From assembly GCA_934047225.1 (NCBI GenBank), contig OW203988.1, positions 11,690,229 through 11,754,228 of the forward strand: a stretch of 64,000 nucleotides of DNA. Reading direction: 5' to 3'. How positions within the stretch are numbered: the first letter of the stretch is position 1; the number at the start of each line of letters is the position of its first letter. Of the stretch, positions 30,801 to 42,754 are shown piece after piece. Position numbers and translations under genes: made by a program. The notes under the pieces are model-generated. The model did not search any database, was not told the DNA's origin, and was given only the letters and a program-made list of their open reading frames with translations. This DNA comes from Ypsolopha sequella (Eukaryota; Arthropoda; Insecta; Lepidoptera; Ypsolophidae).

Positions 30801-33375
30801 ATAGCAGCAACCGAAATACATCATCTGTGAAAATTTCAACTGTCTAACTATCATGGTTCATGAGATACAGCCTGGTGACAGACTGACAGACAGACGGACA
30901 GCGGAGTCTTAGTAATAGGGTCCCATTGGTTACCCTTTGGGTACGAAACCCTAAAAAGCATGAGTATTGTACAATTATGATTGTAAAAATTACATGCAGC
31001 TTAAAAATTTACATAAAATGCAATTATGTTTATATACCTACTTATTAAAGTTATCTTTTGTATATAAGATACAATTGTAAAAACATGCATGGTCCAAAGC
31101 AATTTTGTATACAAACTTGTGGGAACTAATAACGACTACTTTTTTTTAAAGAAACTGATTATTCGCAAGTGTAAAATTAATAGAAAATGTCAACGACATT
31201 CTATACCATGGTATATGGTATACCATAGTATATGGTATACCACAGTGGCGTGCACAGAACTTTTTTTTCCGGAAAAGCAATAAGAAGGTCAAGTACGACA
31301 ATAAAAAAATATGAAAATTTTTTAATAACACTTTGAAAAAAAAAAGTTTGTGTGACGCCAGGGTAGGCAATGCCTTTCCTAGAGTGGACATTTTCATACA
31401 AACTTTTTTTTTTCAAAGTGTTATTTAAATTTTTTCATATTTTTTTTATTGTCGTACTTGACCTTCTGATTGCATTTCCGGAAAAAAGTTCTGTGCGCGC
31501 CACTGGTATACCATGGTATAGAATGTCGTTGGAAAATGTAGAAAAAAGTAACAAAACGATAACAACTCGATCGTCGTTATTGGTTCCCACAATGTATACC
31601 TTAAGCTATAAGCAAGAGAAAAGTTAACAAACATTTTCCATTTTTTCCCCCCCAATATAGGTAGTTAAGTATTTGTACTTACAACATAATACTACTCAGT
31701 GAATATGTTTTTTAAAATAGTTAAATACAAGTTATGTAATCTGGAACCCCTCAACACTTATGTCGTGATAATATGATTGACCCAGCAAGCAAGACTTTGT
31801 CAAAAACAAAACAGTCGATAATTTTGTGAGAAAAAAGTAAAAGGGTATGAACCTGAAAATGTTGCCTAAGGATTTTCTGAACATGGATTTTGAAGCTTCG
31901 CCAGAGTTGAAATCGGAGCCCCATAATGGTTGACAATATGCTACATTTATACCAACTAAGCATATCAGCAACTGCTGAAACAAATAAAAGTAAAGAATAA
32001 ATATATAATACTAGCTTTTGTCCGCGGCTTCACTCGCGCTGATTTCGTTTGCATATTCCCGAGATAAAAAGTAGCCTATGTTCTTTATGTAAAAAACCGG
32101 CTAGTGCGAGTCGGACTCTCGCACGAAGGGTTTCGTACCATTATCTATAAAAACGGCAAAAAGAACATGTCTGTTGTATGGGAGCCCCATTAAATATTTA
32201 TTTTATTGTTTTTTAGTTTTTTTTCTTATAGCGGAAACAGAAATACGTCATCTGTGAAAATTTCAACTGTCTAACTATCACGGTTCATGAGATACGGCCT
32301 GGTGACAGACGGACAGACAGACGGACAGCGGAGTCTTAGTAATAGGGTCCCGTTGGTTACCCTTTGGGTACGGAACCCTAAAAATCACGTCAATCCGTTG
32401 CTCCGTTGCTCCGTTGCTGCGTGAAAGAAGGACAAACCAAAAACCAACAAACACACTTTCGCATCTATAATAAGGGTACGGATTAAAAGATATGCTGTGG
32501 TTCCACACGCTAAAACATACCGAGCCGAAATTGTTTTGTCGTTATTACTAAAATGTGGTCTGTCTCCATGGTTGCAATGAAAATTGCCTGCTATAAATTA
32601 AAAAATAGCTCAAGGAATAAAAAAAAACAATGTAAGCCACATATAGGTAAGTTTGCTAGCTATTTGATACCTAATAAAGGTACCCAAATATCCTAAAGGA
32701 TGTTTGTTACTAAACTTGATATTTGTTACCAAAAACTATCTATGCATAAATAGACTACACTCAACACCAGAAAATAATTCATTTCAGGGAAACGTTTTTT
32801 TTTTGCTCGTATTTTAAAATAGTAACTATTCTGTATGCCCTGAAGATCGATTGATTTCCGAAACCAGTTGGGAAGTGTGCAACGAGAAGTGTGCAACAAA
32901 TATAATTGTGTTATGAAACAAATAGTACAAGTATTTGTGTTAAATATCATGCATGCAATGCTTTCTATGTTTCATCAAGTGCCGACAATCGCAAGTATAA
33001 ATCATGTTATTCCTTTTAATTATATAAGTAATTAAAATAAAAAAAGTTGCAACAAAGTAAATACAGAATTGTTAATAACTATAATACGGCTACTCACGAT
33101 CATTAGTTAAGTCAGATATCACGTGTCGATTCGGTGTAACACGACTTCTTATTAGACAGAACTAACCTTATTTTAAGCGTCCTGACTATGTCTTTTTGAT
33201 ACAGAAAGAAAAAGACAGAAAACTCTAATTAAGTTTAGTATGTCAAATAAGTTAAAACGTGTTACAACGAATTGACATTGCGTTGCACTTCGATTTGTCG
33301 ATTGGTTTATCTGGCCCAAAGTGTTTAATTGGGTACTGATTTTTAATAAAAAAGGTCTTAGCTTACCTTCAACAT
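27872..33375 (-). CDS. Secreted protein of unknown family, 189 residues, three exons
   Basis: The minus-strand exons are 33367-33375 (M-L-K, donor GTAAGC), 31853-31974 (acceptor TTTCAG) and 27872-28310 (acceptor ATATTTCAG). The joins are phase 0 and phase 2 and keep one open frame of 570 bases. Residues 1-17 (MLKQLLICLVGINVAYC) are a good signal peptide. The mature part begins QPLWGSDFNSGEAS and is rich in P, Q, N, S, T and acidic residues; it ends TYTTEDYESVSKLMSMYV. No Cys follows the signal peptide, and there is no membrane segment, RR domain or known fold. The donor of exon 2 (GTTCAT) is poor, so a missed exon or a different splice is possible. The exon-2 acceptor is a tandem CAGCAG, which allows loss of Gln-4. 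Intron 2 (3.5 kb) contains an 84-bp minisatellite and several mobile repeats. Confidence 0.6.
28926..30609. repeat. Minisatellite, 84-bp unit, 20 copies, with a two-unit higher-order pattern
   Basis: The array consists of twenty head-to-tail units of 84 bp, nearly identical, each with tttagtattttaatgctgtg, acttgcatgtatagtgaatg and gataaccgtcgcgtcgttta. Units alternate between tgtgaagtaaac and tgtgaggtaaac for the first twelve copies, giving a 168-bp dimer. The order then becomes irregular, and two units (13 and 20) carry atgcg for atgtg. It lies in intron 2 of the minus-strand secreted-protein gene. Confidence 0.95.
30676..30957 (+). repeat. Dispersed repeat family L, copy 1
   Basis: It runs from cggccaagtgcgagtcggac to gggtacgaaaccctaaa, with cagacggacagcggagtctt before the end. 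This kind of repeat is very abundant in Lepidoptera to my knowledge. The ends suggest a retroposon or a LINE 3' part, but the class is not proven here. Confidence 0.75.
31243..31505. mobile_element. hAT-type MITE with about 108-bp inverted arms
   Basis: The ends are cagtggcgtgcacagaactt and its mirror ending ttctgtgcgcgccactg. The arms extend about 108 bases to aaagtttgt / acaaacttt. The 8-bp duplication GTATACCA flanks it exactly (31235-31242 and 31506-31513). An 8-bp duplication and a CAGTGG end fit the hAT superfamily. Confidence 0.8.
32010..32488 (+). repeat. Dispersed repeat family K, copy 2, split by a family L insertion
   Basis: Family K sequence runs 32010-32093 (ctagcttttgtccgcggctt) and resumes at 32388 (aatcacgtcaatccgttgct) to about 32488. 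The interval 32094-32387 is family L. Confidence 0.75.
32094..32387 (+). repeat. Dispersed repeat family L, copy 2, nested in family K
   Basis: It runs from ccggctagtgcgagtcggac to gggtacggaaccctaaaa. It is inserted within family K copy 2, which dates this L copy as younger than its host. Confidence 0.75.
33124..33276. mobile_element. Palindromic MITE family E, copy 1
   Basis: tgtcgattcggtgtaacacg is mirrored by cgtgttacaacgaattgaca, with the inner strings gacagaactaacctt and tctttttgatacagaaagaa. Related copies: 42567-42685, 58848-59000, 62078-62221 and a fragment at 36826-36877. It lies in intron 1 of the minus-strand secreted-protein gene. Confidence 0.75.
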
Positions 33376-33458
33376 GATAATCCAATAAATAAACAAGCTA
33401 AAACAAACAAACTATGCATGCAGAACAAACACCGACGTGAGCGGCGATCTTGCTCGGT

Positions 33459-33463
33459 ACTGA
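33459..33463 (-). promoter_or_regulatory. Candidate initiator (TCAGT)
   Basis: The minus strand reads ACATCAGTACC about 85 bases upstream of the M-L-K start codon. TCAGT is the arthropod initiator consensus. No TATA box is visible 25-30 bases further upstream. Confidence 0.35.
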
Positions 33464-33547
33464 TGTGATGATGCGAGCACTTTTCCGTGTAGGTTCTACA
33501 TAAAATATGTAATGAGTTTTTACCAGGTAAAGAACGTGTTTAGTTTG

Positions 33548-34310
33548 TTTTTAGGGTTCCATAGTACCTAAAAGGTACAAAAGGAACCTTCATGGTGAGA
33601 CTCCGTTGTCCATCCGTCCGTATGTCATAAGCGCCGTTAAAAGATAAAGACATGAAAAGACACAAAAACCTGCTCACATATCACGGTCTAAAAAAATATA
33701 CCAAAACAAAGGTGAGAAAAATAAAATAATATTATCCTCAAAATACAATATGGGTATCAAATTGTCGATATTAAAAAATTGATTGTAAAAATATTTATTT
33801 TTACTATATTTACTGACACTGATTTCGAGAAATCTTTAAAAAGCTACAAAAATATGTATATTTATCTCCGAAACTGGCAGACTAAAAAATATGAAAGAAA
33901 AAACGATTATAGATCATAACTGGCCAATTACAGGAAAACTATAGCGATTAAAAAAGTTTAGCACAAATGAGAACTATAAAAAAAGAAGTAAAATAAATAA
34001 AAAATATTTTATAAAAATACAATATGGGTATCAAATTTTAGGTATTAAAAAGTTGATTGTAAAAATGTATAGTTTGGCTTTATTTAATTGCATCTATTTC
34101 GAGAAATCCTTGAAAAAACATAAAAATGTATGTCCCCTCCCCCCTTATCTCCAAAACTGGTGGACCGAAAAATATGAAAAAATCATGGTAATATTTATTT
34201 ACGTAAAGATAACAGGAAAAATAAAGCGGTTGAGAAATTACAAAATTAAATTTATCAACTAAAATACGGAACCAGTACGCGAGTCTGACTCGCACTTGGC
34301 CGGTTTTTTT
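33548..34310 (-). repeat. Family L, long subfamily copy
   Basis: Read on the minus strand it starts accggccaagtgcgagtcag and ends near the plus-strand agggttccatagtacc, with paired internal blocks (aatacaatatgggtatcaaa occurs at about 33745 and 34017). The string tccaccagttttggagataa matches the related copy at 57621-57950. Confidence 0.65.
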
Positions 34311-34668
34311 TACACTATTAGTAGCAATAATGACGGCACGCCTTACGACAAATTAGGTTTGGTTGTGACGTCATTGATATTAATGTTAATATTTCCGTAA
34401 TATTATGTTATTCATTTATTTTATCTGAGGTAAGTATGACGATCAAGCACCGGACAATTTTTTACTTATTTTTATTTTATTTTATTTTGAAAAACAACAG
34501 TCTTACAAGAAAAAACAAACAGTGAAAGGATAAGTACTTAGACTTAATAGACAGATAGTTTTTCCAAAATTATCACACAGTATATTTTTACAAAAATACC
34601 GAAATATTAACAGTTAAAGCTTAACAGACTTATTAACTTAAATGAACAAAACATTTTCAAGGAGTACG

Positions 34669-35100
34669 TTAAGGCGCTACGGAAAAAAAATCGACACTTT
34701 TAGTACTTGCATATCTACTTCAGTAAAGAAGGAAGATACTATTTTAATAAAATTAAATATTGTTTTTGGAATCTTTTTCCAGGGATCTATTAAACAGAAA
34801 AGCGATTGGAAAAATTCGGCTCGATAGAAATATTTATTGAAATGAGGTCCTTTTCAACACCATTTCTCCAGGTTTGACAATTTGGAATGACAAATGAACT
34901 ATGATTATATTTTATTAGATGGGTTTTAACGGTATCTAAGATCTGGAGCGGTATCCTGGTTAAACGAAATTTTGATAGCAACTTTATATTAATAAAAAAC
35001 CGACTTTTTGCTACTTTTCCACGAATCCGTCACTCTCGCACTGAGGGTTTTTTCGCATATAGAGTAACAGGGACGCTAAAACTTTTACATATCGCTTTAA
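34669..35100 (+). mobile_element. TTAA-ended MITE (family B), copy 2
   Basis: It starts ttaaggcgctacggaaaaaa and ends acatatcgctttaa. The interior is homologous to 15231-15629 and 48619-49036. Confidence 0.75.
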
Positions 35101-36032
35101 TATGTAACTTGTTATATTATGTAACTTTTTATATTATGTAACTAGATGTTAAACATAAAATAGTAAAGGCACAATCATGAGTCTCTTCACTCGAGTTTTT
35201 AGTTGGGTCAATTATGACGGAGAAAACTAAACAGTAAACAGTAAACAATCTTTTCAGACTAATGAGTGATCATATGATTTTTGTGTATTTAATTTGTTCA
35301 ACACTATGTTAATATCACGCTGGTTGAAAACACTAGAAAACAAACTTTTAAGATCTAAAATATTTATTTTTACAATAAGCTCTTTAATATCTATTTATAA
35401 GGTTAAATAATATTAGTTGGCGATACTCAAAACATAGGTAGTTCTAGTCTGTATGAACAACTATTTGTATGGGAGCTAAGCGCAATTCGCAACTTTTTTT
35501 CACTTCCTCCCATACAAATTGACCCGATCAGCTGACTGATCCAGTATGGAAAGGTGAAAACAAATTTTGCACAATTCTAATAGCAAAAGTTATTCATATG
35601 GACATGTTCTATAATGTTTCAAATTTCGCCAACTAATTTAATTTAAGGATTAAATTATTTTCTTTATTTGTGGCATAATTCCGGAAATTCCCCTTTATCA
35701 CGTTAGGATGGAATAATGGTGAGTAAAAAGTGGATAAAAGACGAAGAAACAATTAACTGATTTTCGTGTTTGAGGAATTCCTAACTAATAATGGTTAAGG
35801 CTGGAACAATCGTCAATGCCGCATTGACCTCACAATAACAACAACTACTCGTAAAAGAGCTAATTTGCAGCCCGCTACTAATTATTCAAGATTCAAACCA
35901 TTTATTGCTTAGTTAAACTACTTGCTGATAAGTGCCTGATAGCATGATAGTTACACTTAAGTATGTTATGACACAATATGACAACAAATTTAACCTTTCT
36001 GTTCATTTTTTGTTTTGGATATATTTTCCGTA
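35101..36032. other. AT-rich intergenic stretch
   Basis: There is a small inverted pair, tgtatgggag (about 35467) and ctcccataca (about 35508). No gene is seen. Confidence 0.4.
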
Positions 36033-36308
36033 TTATAACGGCCAAAACATTGACTTAGAATGAGCCAAAATACAACTTTTAAATAAGAGCATTGTATTAG
36101 AATAGTTTACTATATGCATAAATGTATTTTTAAATGCTCTAAATTAAACGATTTTCCATAAGAATTAAAATTAGAAAAATTTAATTTAAAAAATCTAATT
36201 TCGCTCTTACGGTAAATACAATTATTTTCACATAGTATCATCAAAAATACATATAGTAAACTATTCTTATATATGCTCTTACTAAAAATTGTTTTTTGGC
36301 CGTTATAA
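36033..36308. mobile_element. Palindromic MITE family N, copy 1
   Basis: ttataacggccaaaaca at the left is mirrored by gttttttggccgttataa at the right, and agaatagtttactatatgca by tatagtaaactattctta. A partial copy is at 58157-58340. Confidence 0.7.
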
Positions 36309-36990
36309 TTATTTCTTAGTATTTTTGTAACAAACAAGGAGAATCTTAAAACCTTTAAAAGTACCTATATTTAGCCAAGAGTTTTCTGATGGCTAGTTAG
36401 GGCGAAAAACAGAGCTAAATTCTAAATCCACGTTTGTTCTCCCCTTAAGGGGCAGGTAGTCGCCAACGACCTTGAGTCGACCTGTGTCGGTACAAATATC
36501 GACAGAAACTACTGAAATAACATTCGTATCAGCGCGCACTGCATTACGACGTCGCTGGGTCTCCGGATAGCGCAAATTAGTAGAAAATAATACCTTACAC
36601 ATGGACGCGATCGACGGAGAAAAAAGAAAGAAAATTCTAAGCACTATTTTCCTTTTATTTTATTGCAAGAATCATACAAATACCATTAGTAGTTTCAAAG
36701 AAATAACCAATTTTACTTAATTTTGGTTTTACAACAGCTGGATTTTAAACAATGTTTTCATCCTTTTCACGCCAGAATAAATTCCTTAAATGAAGTTGTT
36801 CTTTAGTTTACCTAACAATGGTTTCGATTCAGCGCAACACAACTTATCTAATTTGACAGGACTAACCTTGTGACGTCTTAGACCTTCATTTAAATAGTTA
36901 TCTATATATTTTTTTTATTTTTCCTCGCCCGTCTTCAGATACATTGTTTGTTGAATAAGCTGAGTTACAATTTTAAATAACAGTTAGACG
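36309..36990. other. Intergenic, with an old repeat fragment
   Basis: 36455-36535 (ggtagtcgccaacgaccttg, ggtacaaatatcgacagaaa) is distantly similar to 49983-50060. 36826-36877 is a family E fragment. No gene is seen. Confidence 0.4.
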
Positions 36991-37375
36991 GCTTGCAACT
37001 TGTCAGCGGGGTGAAGAGAGGGGAAGGAACACAGGGGGGTCGCAGGCGCAAGGGACAGGTAGAATTTCTGACGAAAGGGCAGTTCGGTGCGGGCACGGGG
37101 CGAGACACCCGCTTTCAAGGAATTGAGTCGAGACAATACGCGCGCGGAACGAACGAAGTAAATTCGAAGTATTGAGTCGAGACCAGTCGCCGAAAGGTCC
37201 TCAAACATCTTACGAATTCAATAGTGATGTGTTACAAATTCTAAACGGTACGCGAGAGTGAAAGTGCGAACTTTAAAGGACAAAACTATAAATTGTGAAC
37301 AAAGGACAGAGAGTGGAGCTAATTTGCTGGATATGGAGATCTATCGAAGCACAGAGGATACAGATAAGTGGTTTT
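36991..37375 (+). promoter_or_regulatory. Candidate promoter/5' untranslated first exon
   Basis: This is a non-repetitive, purine- and GC-rich island in very AT-rich DNA. It has two copies of attgagtcgagac (37122-37134 and 37171-37183) and a downstream part (gagagtgaaagtgcgaactt) of the composition common in insect 5' leaders. An ATG at 37334 opens only 14 codons. No convincing donor was found. I infer a possible first exon of a plus-strand gene whose body lies far to the right, but this is not proven. Confidence 0.3.
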
Positions 37376-37380
37376 AATTT

Positions 37381-40300
37381 CGGAATCGTTCAATTTGGAA
37401 TCCCAAGAATATTAGCTTTATTTACTTAATTTTCCGTGCTTTTCGGATAGGGGGGGAGATCAACTTGTTAGGTACATATTTAATATATTCATATAATTAT
37501 AGTGTATCGCCAAATTATCATAAGAAATAAGAGTAAATCAACCAAACGTAGATTATTTTATAGATACCTATAACGGAATAATATACGTGATACATAGGCG
37601 GGTTGAGAATTCAAATTTTGAACGTTATTTTAATTATTACAATATAAAATGAATTGTCAATAGGAGCGCGTTAATGTTAGTATGTAATTATGAACATTAA
37701 AATACATTAGGTAAATAAATTAGTAAAATTTAGGTATAGGTTTGCTTTAAAATGCGTTTGGTCATAGGCTTTAAGGGGCGCGTCACCGGACGTTTTAATT
37801 TGATATTGTTTTTTTTGTGTTTATATATTTAGTTAGTAATTAAATTATTCTGGCTATTAAATTGAGTCATAACCTCGTATAATTCTACAAATAAGTCTTT
37901 GCAGAAGCTTTAGGTTCATAGTTGGTCGGATAAATAAGATATGTTTTGTTTATAAAATCAGCACATATAGTAATTATGGCTGATATTTAGCGGATTGTTG
38001 AGTTGGGTTAGGAAAAGCACTTTTACTGATCTAAATTAAACTTTAGTATTGAGTGAATTTGATTCCAATAAATTGAATGATTTTCCTTTTGATGAAATCT
38101 GGATAAAATATTACTGTTAAAATAAATAACATTATATTTGGAAAGAATTCATCAGAGTTATTTTTGAAGAGATTGTTTTGTGTGTTCTTTTACAGGAATT
38201 AAATATGTGATTCTATTGCAATACTTAAATTTTATTGAAAATACAGATATACACACTGGTGATGGTTTATTTACTCAATAAATAGGAAATTTGAGTAAAT
38301 CATAGGGAAATTAAACTGCATTAAAGAACTAATGATTTATTTGTCTTTTGACGTGAGAATAAATCATAAGTCAACTAAAAATTATTGATAGGTAGATAAT
38401 AAGCAATTATATATTTTTTCGACTACTATAGCTAGTAGATGGAAGTCTACTAAATATTTTAGAATAAGTAAACATAACACAATTTCACAGTAAAACTTCA
38501 TTCTTATAGTTTGAGAACCCATGTAGGGGTTCTTCGTGTATTTTATAAGTGGTAGGAAGGGCAAGATTGAAGGTTTATTTGTGAAAACTTTTACTGAAAT
38601 TTTACAATTAAAATACCAAGTAATATTATTTAGAAGTATAGTATTGCAATAGAATTACAAGGGGGTCTAGGAAAATTAGATAACTGTACTTGTGTTAGAC
38701 TTCAAATAAATTTAAGTAAATTATAATAGACTGCAGAACAAGTCTATTTTCCACGAGCCGACTGTAGAGAAAATTCGGTAGAATTTTTTCTAGAGCCTAG
38801 AATTTTGCACAATGTGGGGTTGGCAATTTTCTTTAGATGGTGGCTTGTTTAATTTTGAATTAAAATTTTAATAAATGTTACAGTACAGTTCGCGAACAGT
38901 AAATTAACATTGAAATTGTTAAACAATTAGTAAAAGTAATTATTCGTAAATTGACATTGAGAATTAAGGCAGGACAGACTGAATCTCGAAAACTATAAAA
39001 CAATCACAATACACCGTCGTACACAAACCATTATATATCTATTGATAGGGAATTATTAGAGAATTCAGCTGTTGTGACTTATATCTCAATGAAATTCATT
39101 ATTTCTGAAATTAATCAATTGTTTTTCTTTGGTAAACCGTGTGCCGGAACGCTCCATTTTGAAATTTAATTGCTTGCTCATACCTCTGCATCCACAAGAA
39201 AAAATACTGCTTTCATGCTTCCGCCGGAGATATATGATGGACAAAGCCAAAGAAAAGTGGAAATAATGACGCGTTAATATAACAATATATTAAAAATAAA
39301 AAAATAAATAATTAAATTTTTTTTTTAATTTTCGTAAATTTGTAGAAATTGGGAAATTGGGAAAATTATAATAAGTCATCGAGGTTATGTCTAGAGTTTC
39401 CCGCAATTACAAAAGGTAATGTTCATATTTATTGATATAAGTAGAAATCAAGGTTATGTGATGACCACGCCGTCGCTGTCGATAATAGCAATTATCTCTT
39501 GGTTAAAATGTGGAATTTCAATTATTCCGCCAAATGACAGTTCGAGTTAGTAAACTGGTTATACTGAAAATAAGGGTTTCGATTATCCTTACAGAAATTA
39601 CATGCAACATGCTACCAAAAATGGAATTTCGATTATTCCATACCATGTAGTTATAAAACACGGTAATATGTGTGTAAGTATGTAAATAGGTACTAATAAA
39701 ATTTTCATTTCCTGCATGAATCCCCATTTCAGCAGCGGGAGACTCTAGACACGCCCAGATCCTGAATTTATGTTATTATAAGCATTTTAATACTCACATG
39801 GTTCTATATTAATATCGTTGTACTATTATTAATAAAAATGAGATTAAATAATATAAGAACCATTAGAGTAAAAATACAATTAGATTTGAATGATAAATGT
39901 AGCCAATAAACCAGAATTATAATTGAAAGAATATCATTCAAGTCTTAAGTTATTTTAATTGTACTGCTTGGCGACATTTATTTATAATTTATACTAAATT
40001 AAATTGTGTTAATTCTATTCCTGTATGTTTTATAATATAGGGAACATATTTCATTATTTTGAATGAGTTACTGGATTCAAGTACTCATCTAAATTCCAGT
40101 AAATAAATATTGCAATAAATACATTGCTAGAATAAATATTATAAGGCGATTCGACTTCGTGAAAATTTTACGAAAACAAAAATGTGAGTCTTTACGGAGA
40201 ATAGACCTGGATTTTTGGTCTAATCGAGTTTTATTTCTTTTACCGTTAATCAGGATCTGATTCTGAGAGTACTTTTAATATTATACATATATTAATGTGT

Positions 40301-40754
40301 TTTATAGGAAATTTTTAATTTATTCTTTTTTTTTTTTTATATTAAACAAAGCAATTAACTTGAGTAACACTAAGGTTGAGATTGAGGGGACTGGAGAGAA
40401 TACATCTAAACTAAACTATAATAATTAACATTTCCATGTAATTTATTTTATTAAGCGTAAATTATTTATAATTGCACAAATGAACAAGGACGAAACCAGA
40501 CAAGCAACTAAATTATCAAATAGATCTACCCATATATAAATATATAATTACTTTTATTTAAAATATAATTCTTTAAAGCCAGGATGGTTGGTATTAATTC
40601 TAAATTGGATTGATATGTAGAAACGTACAGGTATTGAAGGAGACAAGCTTTTTTTATTTTCATTACAATTAAAACTGACAAAAGCACTCCATCGCTCAGG
40701 CAATTGAATGCTTTGAGTACTCCGGTATCGAAAGCAGTTAATCATAAATAATAA
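37381..40754. other. Long AT-rich stretch, repeat-poor
   Basis: Across about 3.4 kb I see no coding exon and unusually few mobile repeats compared with the rest of the window. It would fit a large intron of the candidate gene at 37 kb, or plain intergenic DNA. Confidence 0.4.
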
Positions 40755-42170
40755 TTAGAGAGATTGGCCTGGCTTGTTTTTCAAATATATTTAAATGGGG
40801 ACGATGGCGATTCATCATTGAAATACTTCAGACTTATTTAACAGAACTTAGTGATTTAGAATTTGTCGAAATACTTAGTATACTAAAGTAGATACACCCA
40901 AAAGGGGTTTCATATTAAATTGAATAAATATCTAAAATGTACAAGTACTTAATGAGTCGAGCTTGCTTGTTTTCCAGTTGTGTTATATTTTTCGGAAAGT
41001 CTCAGCACTTGTTGAAGATGGTTAATACCCCGTATAAACCACTTCGCCGTGAGGTGTAGCATGGTGGGAGGACTGGTCAGGCCTGTTCTCAATATGTTTA
41101 AATGAAGATGTTATTGATCTTTCATTTGAACATATCGTACTTAATTTAACAATCCTTATGTTTATTTTGTCGAAATACTTAGTATACTAAAGTAGATACA
41201 CCCAAAAGGGGTTTCATATTAAATTGAATAAATATCTAAAATGTACAAGTACTTAATGGGTCAAGCTTGCTTGTTTTCCGGTTGTGTTGTATTTTTCGGA
41301 AAGTCTCAGCACTTGTTGAAGATGGTTAATACCCCGTATAAACCACTTCGCCGTAGAGTGTAGCATAGTGGGAGGACTGGTCAGGCCTGTTCTCAATATG
41401 TTTAAATGAAGATGTTATTGATCTTTCATTTGAACATATCGTACTTAATTTAACAATCCTTATGTTTATTTTGTCGAAATACTTAGTATACTAAAGTAGA
41501 TACACCCAAAAGGGGTTTCATATTAAATTGAATAAATATCTAAAATGTACAAGTACTTAATGAGTCGAACTTGCTTGTTTTCCGGTTATGTTATATTTTT
41601 CGGAAAGTCTCAGCACTTGTTGAAGATGGTTAATACCCCGTATAAACCACTTCGCCGTAAGGTGTAACATGATGGGAGGACTGGTCAGGCCTGTTCTCAA
41701 TATGTTTAAATGAAGATGTTATGGATCTTTCATTTGAACATATCGTACTTAAATTAACAATCCTTATGTTTATTTTGTCGAAATACTTAGTATACTAAAG
41801 CAGATTAACTCAATATGGGTATCATTTTAAATTGAATAGTTACATGAAATGAACAAGTACTTAAGGAGTCAAGCTTGTTTATTTTCCAATACATTCTAAT
41901 GCTGATTCGTTCGGTTATTTGAATGTTTAATATTTTGCGAAGGTTCCTGTAGCCTGGGGCAGATTCAGGTACTCTGTTACTATGATCGCCTCGTCGTAGA
42001 ATATATAGTTGAGGGATTAGCCAGGCTTAATTTTTAATATATTTAAGTGAAAACGACGTTGATCTTTCATTTAAATATAATCTACTCATTCTACAATTTT
42101 TGTGATTTTACCTTGTCAAGGTATTGAGTATGCTTAGACAGATAAACTCAATGTGGATATTACATTAATA
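40755..42170. repeat. Tandem repeat, 304-bp unit
   Basis: Units start at 40865, 41169, 41473 and 41777 (each gtcgaaatacttagtatact), exactly 304 bp apart. The first three are nearly identical. The fourth is strongly diverged (ctaaagcagattaactcaat), a fifth start (gtcaaggtattgagtatgct) is near 42115, and a half unit precedes the array (gagattggcctggcttgttt). Homogeneous centre and diverged edges are typical of an array evolving by unequal exchange. Confidence 0.9.
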
Positions 42171-42180
42171 AAGTCTTCAA

Positions 42181-42566
42181 AGTAGTTTCAGAAAGTATGG
42201 GAGATATCATTTTGGTTTTGGGAGTTTATTGTACTCGGCTCTCACACTGAGGGAGGAAGTCGCAAACCAGACATAAGGTGACGACTACTGGAATTGGCGG
42301 GGAGGGGCTAATTTGCTTGCGGTAGTCGCAACCCTCAAAACAAACAGTTCTTTTCAGGACTAAACCACCCTTAAAAGTTTCTCTGTTTCTTCAACAACGT
42401 CACACCAATTCTTTTCAGCAAATGAATACAACCTTGGATTGCTACGGAACAACAACACCGGGATATTCCTTCCTAGATGATTATGGCCAATACAACAAAA
42501 TTACTCCTGACTGTCCGAGCTGGTCTTGGTTATAAACTTTTATAAGATTGAGAAAGGCTGAGATCG
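42181..42566. other. Intergenic stretch
   Basis: I see no supported feature. Confidence 0.4.
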
Positions 42567-42685
42567 TTACAACCTTATTTTGAGCGTTCTGTTTTTGTCT
42601 TTTCGATACAGAAAGAAAAAGACAGAACGCTCAAATTAAGTTTAGTCCTGTCAAATAAGTTAAGTCGTGTTGCGCCGAATCGACA
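42567..42685. mobile_element. Palindromic MITE family E, copy 2 (left end lost)
   Basis: It retains gtcttttcgatacagaaaga and the right end gttgcgccgaatcgaca, and lacks the matching left terminus. Confidence 0.65.
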
Positions 42686-42754
42686 CAAATATATACCTAT
42701 ATTTTTTTCATTATACTTAAACATACCGTTTAAGAGAAATTACTTTGTCATACA

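Noticed and set aside
31201..31416. Frames of 71-85 codons on both strands near 31.2-31.6 kb
   Set aside because: They are produced by the long inverted arms of the hAT-type MITE.
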